Shown here: piece after piece, positions 57,514 through 64,000 of the stretch
How the letters are laid out: each line of letters opens with the position of its first letter
How positions within the stretch are numbered: position 1 is the stretch's first letter
Origin: Hydrogenophaga sp.
Lineage (GTDB): Bacteria > Pseudomonadota > Gammaproteobacteria > Burkholderiales > Burkholderiaceae_C
Reading direction: 5' to 3'
NCBI RefSeq assembly: GCF_025699295.1
Contig: NZ_JAILWB010000020.1
Location: 36,431-100,430 of the forward strand
DNA: 64,000 bases
Made by a program: the position numbers and the translations under genes
The notes under the pieces: generated by a model
Seen by the model: only the letters and a program-made list of their open reading frames with translations
What the model was told of the DNA's origin: nothing
Database searches by the model: none

Positions 57514-60500
57514 GTGTCCCTGCACCTGCGCTTTTTTGAAGGCGGCAACGCCGTCAGCGACTTCAAAGTCCAGCAGCTCCTGCCCCGTCTCGCGGGCATC
57601 TCCGACAAGATCACCGGCCTCTCGGCCCGCTTCGTGCACCTCGCGGGCTTCGACGGCGAACCCGATGCCTCCACCCTGCAGCGCGTGGGCGAACTGCTGA
57701 CGTATGGCGAGCCGGCCACGGTGGCACACCGTCAAATGGAAACGGCCGGCGCCCCGATGCTGCTCGTGATGCCGCGCCTGGGCACGGTCTCGCCCTGGGC
57801 CTCCAAGGCCACCGACATCGCCCACAACTGCGGCCTGGCCCTGCACCGGGTGGAGCGGCTGGTCGAATTCCGCGTTGGCCTCAAGACCGGCCTGCTGGGG
57901 AAAAAGGCCAGCCTGGCGCCGGAGCAACTGCGCGCCGTGGCCGAGCTGCTGCACGACCGCATGACGGAAAACGTCTCGCTCGAGCGTGCGCAGGCCCAGG
58001 CCCTGTTCACCGAACTGCACCCCGCGCCCATGGAGCAGGTGGACGTGCTCGGCGGTGGTCGTTCCGCGCTGGAGCGCGCCAACGCCGACTGGGGCCTGGC
58101 CCTGGCCGAGGACGAGATCGACTACCTGGTCCATGCGTTCAACGGCTTGAAACGCAACCCGACCGATGTCGAACTCATGATGTTCGCGCAGGCCAACAGC
58201 GAACACTGCCGCCACAAGATCTTCAACGCGCAATTCACCATCGACGGCGTGGCGCAGGACAAGAGCCTGTTCGGCATGATCCGCCACACCCACCAGCTCG
58301 CGCCCCAGCACACCGTGGTGGCGTACTCGGACAACGCCTCCATCATGGAAGGCAGCTTGGTCGAACGTTTCGTGGCGCGCGCGGGCGGCGACGCATCGCC
58401 TGCCTACGCGGCGGAAACGGCGACCCACCATGTGCTGATGAAGGTGGAGACGCACAACCACCCGACCGCCATCTCGCCGTTCCCAGGTGCCTCCACCGGC
58501 GCGGGCGGCGAGATCCGCGACGAGGGCGCCACCGGCCGTGGCTCGAAGCCGAAGGCCGGCCTCACCGGCTTCACCGTCGGCAAGCTCTGGGGCGGTCTGT
58601 CGGACCAGCCGGGGGGCAAGCCAGAACACATCGCCAGCCCACTGCAGATCATGACCGAGGGCCCGCTGGGTGGCGCGGCCTTCAACAACGAATTCGGCCG
58701 GCCCAACCTGCTGGGTTACTTCCGCGAGTACGAGCTGCCGGTGGACGGCGTGCAGCGCGGTTACCACAAGCCCATCATGATCGCCGGCGGTGTCGGCGTG
58801 ATCGACGCGGCCCAGACGAAGAAGATCGAATTCCCCGCCGGTTCGCTGCTGATCCAGCTCGGCGGTCCGGGCATGAAGATCGGCATGGGCGGCAGCGCGG
58901 CCAGTTCCATGGCCAGCGGCACCAACGCCGCCTCGCTCGACTTCGATTCCGTGCAGCGCGGCAACCCCGAGATCGAGCGCCGCGCGCAGGAGGTCATCAA
59001 CCACTGCTGGCAGCAGGGCGCGCACAACCCCATCCTGGCGATCCACGACGTGGGCGCGGGCGGCCTCTCGAACGCCTTCCCCGAGCTCACCAACGACGCC
59101 GGTCGCGGTGCGCGCTTTGACCTGCGCGCCGTGCCGCTGGAGGAAAGCGGCCTGGCGCCGAAGGAGATCTGGTGCAACGAAAGCCAGGAGCGCTACGTGC
59201 TGGCGATCGCGCCCGAATCGCTGGAGGTCTTCAAGGCCTTCTGCGAGCGCGAACGCTGCCCGTTTGCCGTGATCGGTGTGGCCACGGAAGAGCGCCAGCT
59301 CGTCCTCGGCGAGGTGGACTTGCCCCTTCCCCCGCTGGGGGAAGGCAGGGATGGGGGCACGCATTCCGACAAGATCACTTCGGACGTGCCCCCACCCCAA
59401 CCCTCCCCCAGCGGGGGAGGGAGTCAGAGTCCCGTCGACATGCCGATGAACGTGCTGCTCGGCAAACCCCCCAAGATGCACCGCGACGTGAAAACCGTGG
59501 CGCGCACGCCGGGGCCGCTGGACTTCACCGGCGTGGACCTGCAGAAAGCGGTGATCGACGTGCTGAGCCACCCCACCGTGGCGTCCAAGCGCTTCCTCAT
59601 CACCATCGGCGACCGCACCGTGGGTGGCCTCTCGCACCGCGACCAGATGGTCGGCCCCTGGCAGGTGCCGGTGGCCGACTGCGCCGTCACGCTCGCCGAC
59701 TTCAAGGGCTTCGCGGGCGAGGCCATGAGCATGGGCGAGCGCACGCCGCTGGCCGCGCTCGACGCCGCTGCCTCGGGCCGCATGGCCGTGGCCGAAGCCA
59801 TCACCAACCTGCTGGCCGCGCCCATCGAGTTGCCGCGCGTGAAGCTCTCCGCCAACTGGATGGCCGCCTGCGGCGAGCCCGGCGAAGACGCCGCGCTGTA
59901 CGAGACCGTGAAGGCCGTGGGCATGGAGCTCTGCCCGGCGCTGGGTATTTCCATCCCCGTGGGCAAGGACAGCCTGTCCATGCGCACGCAGTGGAGCGAA
60001 GGCGGCGAGACGAAGAAGGTCACCTCGCCGGTAAGCCTGATCGTGAGCGCCTTCGCCACGCTGGCCGACGTGCGCGGCACGCTCACGCCGCAGTTGAACA
60101 ATGCGCTGGAAGACACCACGCTCGTGCTGATCGACCTGGGCAAGGGCCGCCACCGCATGGGCGGCAGCGTGCTGGCCCAGGTGCTGGGGCAGGGCGGGGG
60201 CGAGGCGCCGGATCTCGACGACGCCACGGACCTGGTCAACCTGGTGAACGCGGTGAACACGCTGCGCGCGCAGGGCCAGATCCTGGCCTACCACGACCGC
60301 AGCGACGGCGGCCTGCTGGCCGCGGCGGCCGAGATGGCCTTTGCCGGCCACGTGGGCGTGGCGCTGAACGTGGACCTGCTGGTCACCGAGGGCGACGGCA
60401 TCAGCGACAGCCGCGCCGAGATGGGCGATGCCAAGAACTGGGCCGGCCAGGTCAGCGCGCGGCGCGAAGAACTCACGCTCAAGGCCCTGTTCAGCGAAGA

Positions 60501-61695
60501 GCTGGGCGTGCTGCTGCAGGTGCGCACGGAAGACCGCAACGCGGTGATGCAGACCCTGCGCGAGCACGGCCTGAGCAAACACAGCCACTTCGTCGGCAAG
60601 ACCCGGCCAGCGTCTTCGGCCATGGACGCGGGCAAGGGCCAGCTGCAGGTCTGGCGCGACACGAAGGCCGTGTTCTCCGCCAGCCTGTTCGATCTCCACC
60701 AGGTCTGGGACAGCGTGAGCTGGAAGATCAACCAGCAGCGCGACAACCCGGCCTGCGCCGACGCCGAACACGCGGCTGCCGGTCGACCGGAAGACCCTGG
60801 CCTGCATGTGCATCTGACCTTCGATCCGGGTGCAGAAACAGCCGTTCGCCCTGAGCCTGCCCTTCGACAAGCTCAGGACGATCCGAAGTCGGCGGCTTCG
60901 ACAAGCTCTGCCCGAACGGGACTTTTGCTCACCCGCCCCAAGGTCGCCATCCTGCGCGAGCAGGGCGTGAACTCGCACGTGGAGATGGCCTACGCCTTCA
61001 CCCAGGCCGGCTTCGAGGCCTTCGACGTGCACATGACCGACCTGCAGAGCGGCCGCGCGAAGCTGGCCGACTTCCAGGGCGTGGTCGCCTGCGGCGGCTT
61101 CAGCTACGGCGACACGCTCGGCGCGGGCATCGGCTGGGCGCGCAGCATCACCTTCAACCCCGCGCTGTCGGCCCAGTTCCAGGGCTTCTTCGCGCGCACC
61201 GACACCTTCGGCCTGGGCGTGTGCAACGGCTGCCAGATGTTCGCCGAGCTGGCCGACATCATCCCCGGTGCCGAGGCCTGGCCGCGCTTCACCACCAACC
61301 GGAGCGAGCGCTTCGAGGCGCGCCTGTCGATGGTGGAAGTGCTCGAATCGCCGAGCCTGTTCCTGCAAGGCATGGCCGGCAGCCGCTTGCCGATCGCGGT
61401 CGCGCACGGCGAGGGCTACGCCAACTTCCACCACCGTGGAGATGCATCGAAGGCCATCGCCGCGATGCGTTTCACCGACAACACGGGTGCTGCCACCGAG
61501 GTCTACCCGTTCAACCCCAACGGCAGCCCGGGCGGCCTCACGGCGGTGACCACGGCCGACGGCCGCTTCACGGCCATGATGCCGCACCCCGAGCGCGTGT
61601 TCCGCAACATCCAGATGAGCTGGACCGACCAGGACACGGCCGCCTTCAGCGCCTGGATGCAGATCTGGCGCAATGCGCGCCGGTGGGTGGGCTGA
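57514..61695 (+). CDS. purL: Phosphoribosylformylglycinamidine synthase with two repeat-derived insertions
   Basis: Large PurL of 1393 residues (E. coli 1295): FGAM synthase fused to a glutaminase. The start is GTG ([24 protein letters not shown]). The FGAM core has [28 protein letters not shown] and the [11 protein letters not shown] segment. The C-terminal glutaminase shows [17 protein letters not shown], nucleophile Cys1237 in GVCNGCQM, and MPHPERVF. Two stretches do not belong to the family: about residues 604-637 and 1110-1136. Each is encoded by a palindromic repeat, both in frame (34 to 37 and 26 codons). Removing them gives about 1330 residues. Both probably lie in loops or linkers, since the reading frame and catalytic motifs are intact. 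Confidence 0.95.
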   Translation: MSLHLRFFEGGNAVSDFKVQQLLPRLAGISDKITGLSARFVHLAGFDGEPDASTLQRVGELLTYGEPATVAHRQMETAGAPMLLVMPRLGTVSPWASKATDIAHNCGLALHRVERLVEFRVGLKTGLLGKKASLAPEQLRAVAELLHDRMTENVSLERAQAQALFTELHPAPMEQVDVLGGGRSALERANADWGLALAEDEIDYLVHAFNGLKRNPTDVELMMFAQANSEHCRHKIFNAQFTIDGVAQDKSLFGMIRHTHQLAPQHTVVAYSDNASIMEGSLVERFVARAGGDASPAYAAETATHHVLMKVETHNHPTAISPFPGASTGAGGEIRDEGATGRGSKPKAGLTGFTVGKLWGGLSDQPGGKPEHIASPLQIMTEGPLGGAAFNNEFGRPNLLGYFREYELPVDGVQRGYHKPIMIAGGVGVIDAAQTKKIEFPAGSLLIQLGGPGMKIGMGGSAASSMASGTNAASLDFDSVQRGNPEIERRAQEVINHCWQQGAHNPILAIHDVGAGGLSNAFPELTNDAGRGARFDLRAVPLEESGLAPKEIWCNESQERYVLAIAPESLEVFKAFCERERCPFAVIGVATEERQLVLGEVDLPLPPLGEGRDGGTHSDKITSDVPPPQPSPSGGGSQSPVDMPMNVLLGKPPKMHRDVKTVARTPGPLDFTGVDLQKAVIDVLSHPTVASKRFLITIGDRTVGGLSHRDQMVGPWQVPVADCAVTLADFKGFAGEAMSMGERTPLAALDAAASGRMAVAEAITNLLAAPIELPRVKLSANWMAACGEPGEDAALYETVKAVGMELCPALGISIPVGKDSLSMRTQWSEGGETKKVTSPVSLIVSAFATLADVRGTLTPQLNNALEDTTLVLIDLGKGRHRMGGSVLAQVLGQGGGEAPDLDDATDLVNLVNAVNTLRAQGQILAYHDRSDGGLLAAAAEMAFAGHVGVALNVDLLVTEGDGISDSRAEMGDAKNWAGQVSARREELTLKALFSEELGVLLQVRTEDRNAVMQTLREHGLSKHSHFVGKTRPASSAMDAGKGQLQVWRDTKAVFSASLFDLHQVWDSVSWKINQQRDNPACADAEHAAAGRPEDPGLHVHLTFDPGAETAVRPEPALRQAQDDPKSAASTSSARTGLLLTRPKVAILREQGVNSHVEMAYAFTQAGFEAFDVHMTDLQSGRAKLADFQGVVACGGFSYGDTLGAGIGWARSITFNPALSAQFQGFFARTDTFGLGVCNGCQMFAELADIIPGAEAWPRFTTNRSERFEARLSMVEVLESPSLFLQGMAGSRLPIAVAHGEGYANFHHRGDASKAIAAMRFTDNTGAATEVYPFNPNGSPGGLTAVTTADGRFTAMMPHPERVFRNIQMSWTDQDTAAFSAWMQIWRNARRWVG
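59325..59421. repeat. Large inverted repeat inside purL (REP-like)
   Basis: Two 37-nt arms, 59325-59361 and 59385-59421, are reverse complements with about five mismatches, separated by a 23-nt loop. Each arm contains an inner palindrome (CCCCCGCTGGGGG or CCCCCAGCGGGGG). The arms resemble GC-rich repeats often seen between genes in Comamonadaceae. The encoded peptide is rich in Pro, Gly and Ser. Confidence 0.85.
60842..60919. repeat. 78-nt palindromic repeat inside purL
   Basis: Ends are CCGTTCG and CGAACGG, exact reverse complements. TTCGACAAGCTC occurs twice in direct orientation inside (about 60862 and 60897). It is exactly 78 nt, so it adds 26 codons without a frameshift. It matches the general form of a dispersed intergenic repeat (GTTCG...GCTTGTCGAA) that I recognise from several proteobacterial genomes. 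Confidence 0.85.
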
Positions 61696-61717
61696 GTTCG
61701 CCAAGGAGCGTGTGCAG

Positions 61718-61990
61718 ATGACCATCGAAATTCCGAAGGACGCGCGCGCCGAGGCCATCGCCTCGATCCAGCGCTATTTCGAAGCGCACATGGAGGATCG
61801 CATCGGCAACATCGCGGCCGGTGGCCTGCTGGGCTTCTTTCTGGAAGAGATCGGTCCGGTGATCTACAACCAGGCCGTGACCGACGTGCAGGAACGACTG
61901 CAGATGCGCATCTCCGAGCTCGACATCGAGGTGCATGAAGAGGCATTCACCTACTGGCGCCGTTACGACAAAGGCGGCAGGAAGCCCTGA
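61718..61990 (+). CDS. DUF2164 family protein
   Basis: A 90-residue protein with the DUF2164 pattern: AIASIQRYFEAHMEDRIGNIAAGGLLGFFLEEIGPVIYNQAVTDV then RISELDIEVHEEAFTYW. It is predicted soluble and mainly helical; function is unknown. AAGGAG at 61703-61708 is well placed for the ATG at 61718. It starts 22 nt after purL and is probably expressed with it. Confidence 0.85.
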   Translation: MTIEIPKDARAEAIASIQRYFEAHMEDRIGNIAAGGLLGFFLEEIGPVIYNQAVTDVQERLQMRISELDIEVHEEAFTYWRRYDKGGRKP

Positions 61991-62064
61991 ACCGAACGAT
62001 TCCCCCCTTGTTTTCGCCAGTCCGGCCCAAGGCCTGACCGGACCCGACCCGAAGGATTCGCGCC

Positions 62065-63036
62065 ATGGCCGGAACCAGCCTGCTTGCCCTGATCGACGAC
62101 ATTGCCACGCTGCTCGACGACGTCGCCGTGATGACCAAGGTCGCCGCGCGCAAGAGCGTGGCCGTCGCGGACGACGTGGCCGGGATGACCCAGCTGGCCG
62201 CGAAGAAGACCGCCGGCGTGCTGGGCGACGACCTTGCGCTCAACGCGCAGCAGGTCACGGGCGTGAAGGCCGATCGCGAGCTGCCCGTGGTGTGGGCAGT
62301 CGCCAAGGGGTCGATGCTCAACAAGGCCATCCTCGTGCCCACCGCGCTGGTGATCAGCGCATTTGCGCCCTGGGCGATCACGCCGCTGCTGATGCTGGGT
62401 GGCCTGTTCCTGTGCTTCGAGGGAGCCGAGAAGCTCTGGCATGCCTTTGGCCCACGCACATCACAGGACGCGGCACACCACCAGGAACTCGTCGCGGCGG
62501 TGGCCGACGAGAACGTTGATCTCGTCGCGTTCGAGAAGGACAAGATCAAGGGTGCCGTGCGCACCGATTTCATCCTCTCGGCCGAGATCATCGTGATCAC
62601 GCTGGGCACGGTGGCCGCGGCCAGCATGGGCCTGCGCGTGGCCGTGCTGGTGGGCATCTCGCTGATCATGACGGTGGGCGTCTACGGCCTGGTGGCCGGC
62701 ATCGTGAAGCTCGACGACCTGGGCCTGCATCTCGACCAGCAGACAGCGGCCTGGAAGAAGGCCCTCGGGCGCGGCATCCTGACCGCAGCCCCCTGGCTCA
62801 TGAAGACGCTGTCGGTGGTGGGCACGGCCGCCATGTTCCTCGTCGGTGGAGGCATCCTGCTGCACGGTGTGCCCGCGCTCGGCCATGGCGTTGAAGCGTT
62901 TGTGGCCACCATGGGCTGGATCGGCCCGGTGCTCTCCAGCCTCGCCGGGGCCATCGCGGGCCTGGTGGCCGGTGGTGTGGTGCTGCTTGCCCTGGGTCTG
63001 ATCTCGCGCCTGCGCGGCCAGCCGGCGCCACACTGA
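62065..63036 (+). CDS. DUF808 (YedI-type) inner-membrane protein
   Basis: A 323-residue integral membrane protein of the DUF808/YedI family. It opens [39 protein letters not shown], a family signature, and has about seven hydrophobic segments, e.g. [66 protein letters not shown] and [25 protein letters not shown]. The function is not established. The ATG follows 74 nt after the DUF2164 gene. Confidence 0.9.
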   Translation: MAGTSLLALIDDIATLLDDVAVMTKVAARKSVAVADDVAGMTQLAAKKTAGVLGDDLALNAQQVTGVKADRELPVVWAVAKGSMLNKAILVPTALVISAFAPWAITPLLMLGGLFLCFEGAEKLWHAFGPRTSQDAAHHQELVAAVADENVDLVAFEKDKIKGAVRTDFILSAEIIVITLGTVAAASMGLRVAVLVGISLIMTVGVYGLVAGIVKLDDLGLHLDQQTAAWKKALGRGILTAAPWLMKTLSVVGTAAMFLVGGGILLHGVPALGHGVEAFVATMGWIGPVLSSLAGAIAGLVAGGVVLLALGLISRLRGQPAPH

Positions 63037-63150
63037 TTGCCCGGACCCTCCCGGCGATGGGGGTGGTGCCTTGCGGGGGAGCGCGCCGTAGAATGGCCCG
63101 GCCACGCCGCATGGGCCCATGCGGTGGTGGCGTGAAGGGGGTCTGGCCGC

Positions 63151-64000
63151 ATGGATGGCATCTTCATCAGCTACCGGCGCGACGATTCGGCGGGCTACGC
63201 CGGGCGCCTGTATGACCGCCTCGTTCCCCACTTCGGCTCCCACCGCGTCTTCATGGACGTCGAGGGCATCGAGCTCGGGACCGATTTCGTCACCGCGATC
63301 GAAGAAGCGGTGGGCTCCTGCCGCGTGCTCGTCGTCATCATCGGTGACGAGTGGCTGTCGACCACCGATGCCGCCGGTCGGCGTCGTCTCGACGACCCGC
63401 ACGACTTCATCCGGCTGGAAACCGTCACCGCGTTGCAGCGTGGCATTCGCGTGGTGCCGGTGCTCGTGGGTGGCGCCCTGATGCCGCGCGCCGAAGAACT
63501 CCCCGAAGACCTCAAACCCCTGGCGCGCCGCCAGGCCATCGAGATCAGCCACAAGCAGTGGGAGGCAACCACCGCGCAACTGATCCAGGCGCTCGAAAGC
63601 ATCCTGTCCAGCGGCACTGCCGTGGCACCGCCATGGCCCGGCCCGACCGGATTACCCGATGGCGGACCCGGTGTGTGGAAGCGCTGGCGGCGCCCGGCCA
63701 CCCTGGCGGGCGCCGCCCTGTGCGTGCTGGGCGCCGGCTGGTGGCTGGTGGCCGGGCGTGGTGGCGACGACCGGTCTGCTCGGGCCACGCGCGAAACCTT
63801 GCTCACGGCAGAGGCACCGCCGGACAGCGCCGCCTCGGACCCGGCGGCGGTCACAGCCGCGGCGGCGCCGCCCGTCACGGCCTCACGCCCTCAGGCGCCT
63901 GCACCTGCACCTGCACCTGCACCTGCTCCTGCTCCTGCTCCTGCTCCTGCACCTGCACCTGCACCTGCACCTGCACCTGCACCTGCACCTGCACCTGCAC
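63151..64000 (+). CDS. TIR-domain membrane protein with Pro-Ala repeat (truncated by window edge)
   Basis: An open frame of at least 283 residues that runs off the right edge. Residues 1-150 form a TIR domain: DGIFISYRRDDSAGYAGRLYDRL opens it, then VFMDVEGIELGTDFVTAIEEAV, CRVLVVIIGDEWL and DDPHDFIRLETVTAL, where Glu90 sits at the position used by TIR NADases, and RRQAIEISHKQWEATTAQLIQAL. A single membrane segment follows at about 182-200 (PATLAGAALCVLGAGWWLVAG) after Arg/Lys, so TIR is inferred to be cytoplasmic. An Ala/Pro linker and a Pro-Ala tandem repeat from residue 250 come next. GAAGGGGG precedes the ATG. Whatever domain follows the repeat is unseen. A role in NAD+ depletion defence or signalling is inference only. 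Confidence 0.8.
   Translation, partial: MDGIFISYRRDDSAGYAGRLYDRLVPHFGSHRVFMDVEGIELGTDFVTAIEEAVGSCRVLVVIIGDEWLSTTDAAGRRRLDDPHDFIRLETVTALQRGIRVVPVLVGGALMPRAEELPEDLKPLARRQAIEISHKQWEATTAQLIQALESILSSGTAVAPPWPGPTGLPDGGPGVWKRWRRPATLAGAALCVLGAGWWLVAGRGGDDRSARATRETLLTAEAPPDSAASDPAAVTAAAAPPVTASRPQAPAPAPAPAPAPAPAPAPAPAPAPAPAPAPAPAPA
63898..64000 (+). repeat. CCTGCA/CCTGCT hexanucleotide tandem repeat
   Basis: At least 17 hexamers encoding Pro-Ala, running to the window end: four CCTGCA, four CCTGCT, nine CCTGCA. Copy-number slippage keeps the frame, so repeat length can change without inactivation. The interruption by CCTGCT units suggests repeated block duplication. Confidence 0.95.

Noticed and set aside
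57388..61758. Very long minus-strand frame opposite purL (about 1450 codons)
   Set aside because: It is a mirror of a high-GC gene with strong third-position bias. It has no recognisable domains and the plus strand has a complete enzyme.
63898..64000. CRISPR-like array
   Set aside because: The repeats are contiguous 6-mers with no spacers and sit inside an open frame.

Overview
This window looks like chromosomal DNA of a high-GC betaproteobacterium of the order Burkholderiales, most likely family Comamonadaceae (Hydrogenophaga/Acidovorax/Rhodoferax-like). The reasons are the very high GC with dense antisense shadow frames, the exbBD-lpxK-ycaR-kdsB block, the dapC-dapD-pilU-dapE-prmB block, smc-zipA-ligA-def, and both monomeric and dimeric isocitrate dehydrogenases. 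The genus is inference. There are no rRNAs, transposases, integrases, prophage genes or CRISPR arrays. Nearly everything is core housekeeping, and accessory character appears only at the right edge.

Layout. 0.1-3.3 kb, minus strand: exbB, exbD, lpxK, a Trm112-like peptide and kdsB (envelope energisation and lipid A/Kdo synthesis). 3.6-10 kb: xseA, Fe-type sodB, a monomeric NADP isocitrate dehydrogenase, a DUF192 protein on the opposite strand, then a dimeric NADP isocitrate dehydrogenase. 10.3-15 kb: a chemoreceptor, clpS, clpA and a strong bidirectional terminator. 15-17 kb, minus: DUF1499 and a HerA/YjgR-type ATPase. 17-24.6 kb, plus: yebC, purD, then a tightly overlapping run of acyltransferase, hemF, nadD, rsfS, rlmH, maf and rng. 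24.6-31.8 kb: msbA on minus, then tolB-pal-cpoB, a YeeE sulfur transporter, tcdA and two tRNA-Lys genes closed by a terminator.

31.8-40.3 kb, minus: a GlsB/YeaQ membrane protein, then a run transcribed dapC, dapD, pilU-like, dapE, prmB, ABC-F ATPase, plus an MHYT sensor. 40.6-47.9 kb, plus: smc-zipA-ligA-def. 48-53.7 kb, plus: a complete RND efflux system in the order outer-membrane factor, adaptor, pump. 53.8-57.4 kb, minus: glnD and map. 57.5-63 kb, plus: purL, DUF2164 and DUF808. From 63.15 kb to the edge: a TIR-domain protein with one membrane segment and a Pro-Ala hexanucleotide repeat, cut by the window.

The most unusual features are two palindromic repeat elements sitting in frame inside purL, the truncated TIR-TM-(Pro-Ala)n gene, a group of genes whose -10 box lies 6-8 nt before the start codon (candidate leaderless mRNAs), a histone-like Lys/Ala tail on RsfS, and tandem 11-nt-period repeats upstream of the chemoreceptor. 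I did not find a clearly new multi-gene system; the TIR gene is the best lead and needs the sequence beyond the edge.
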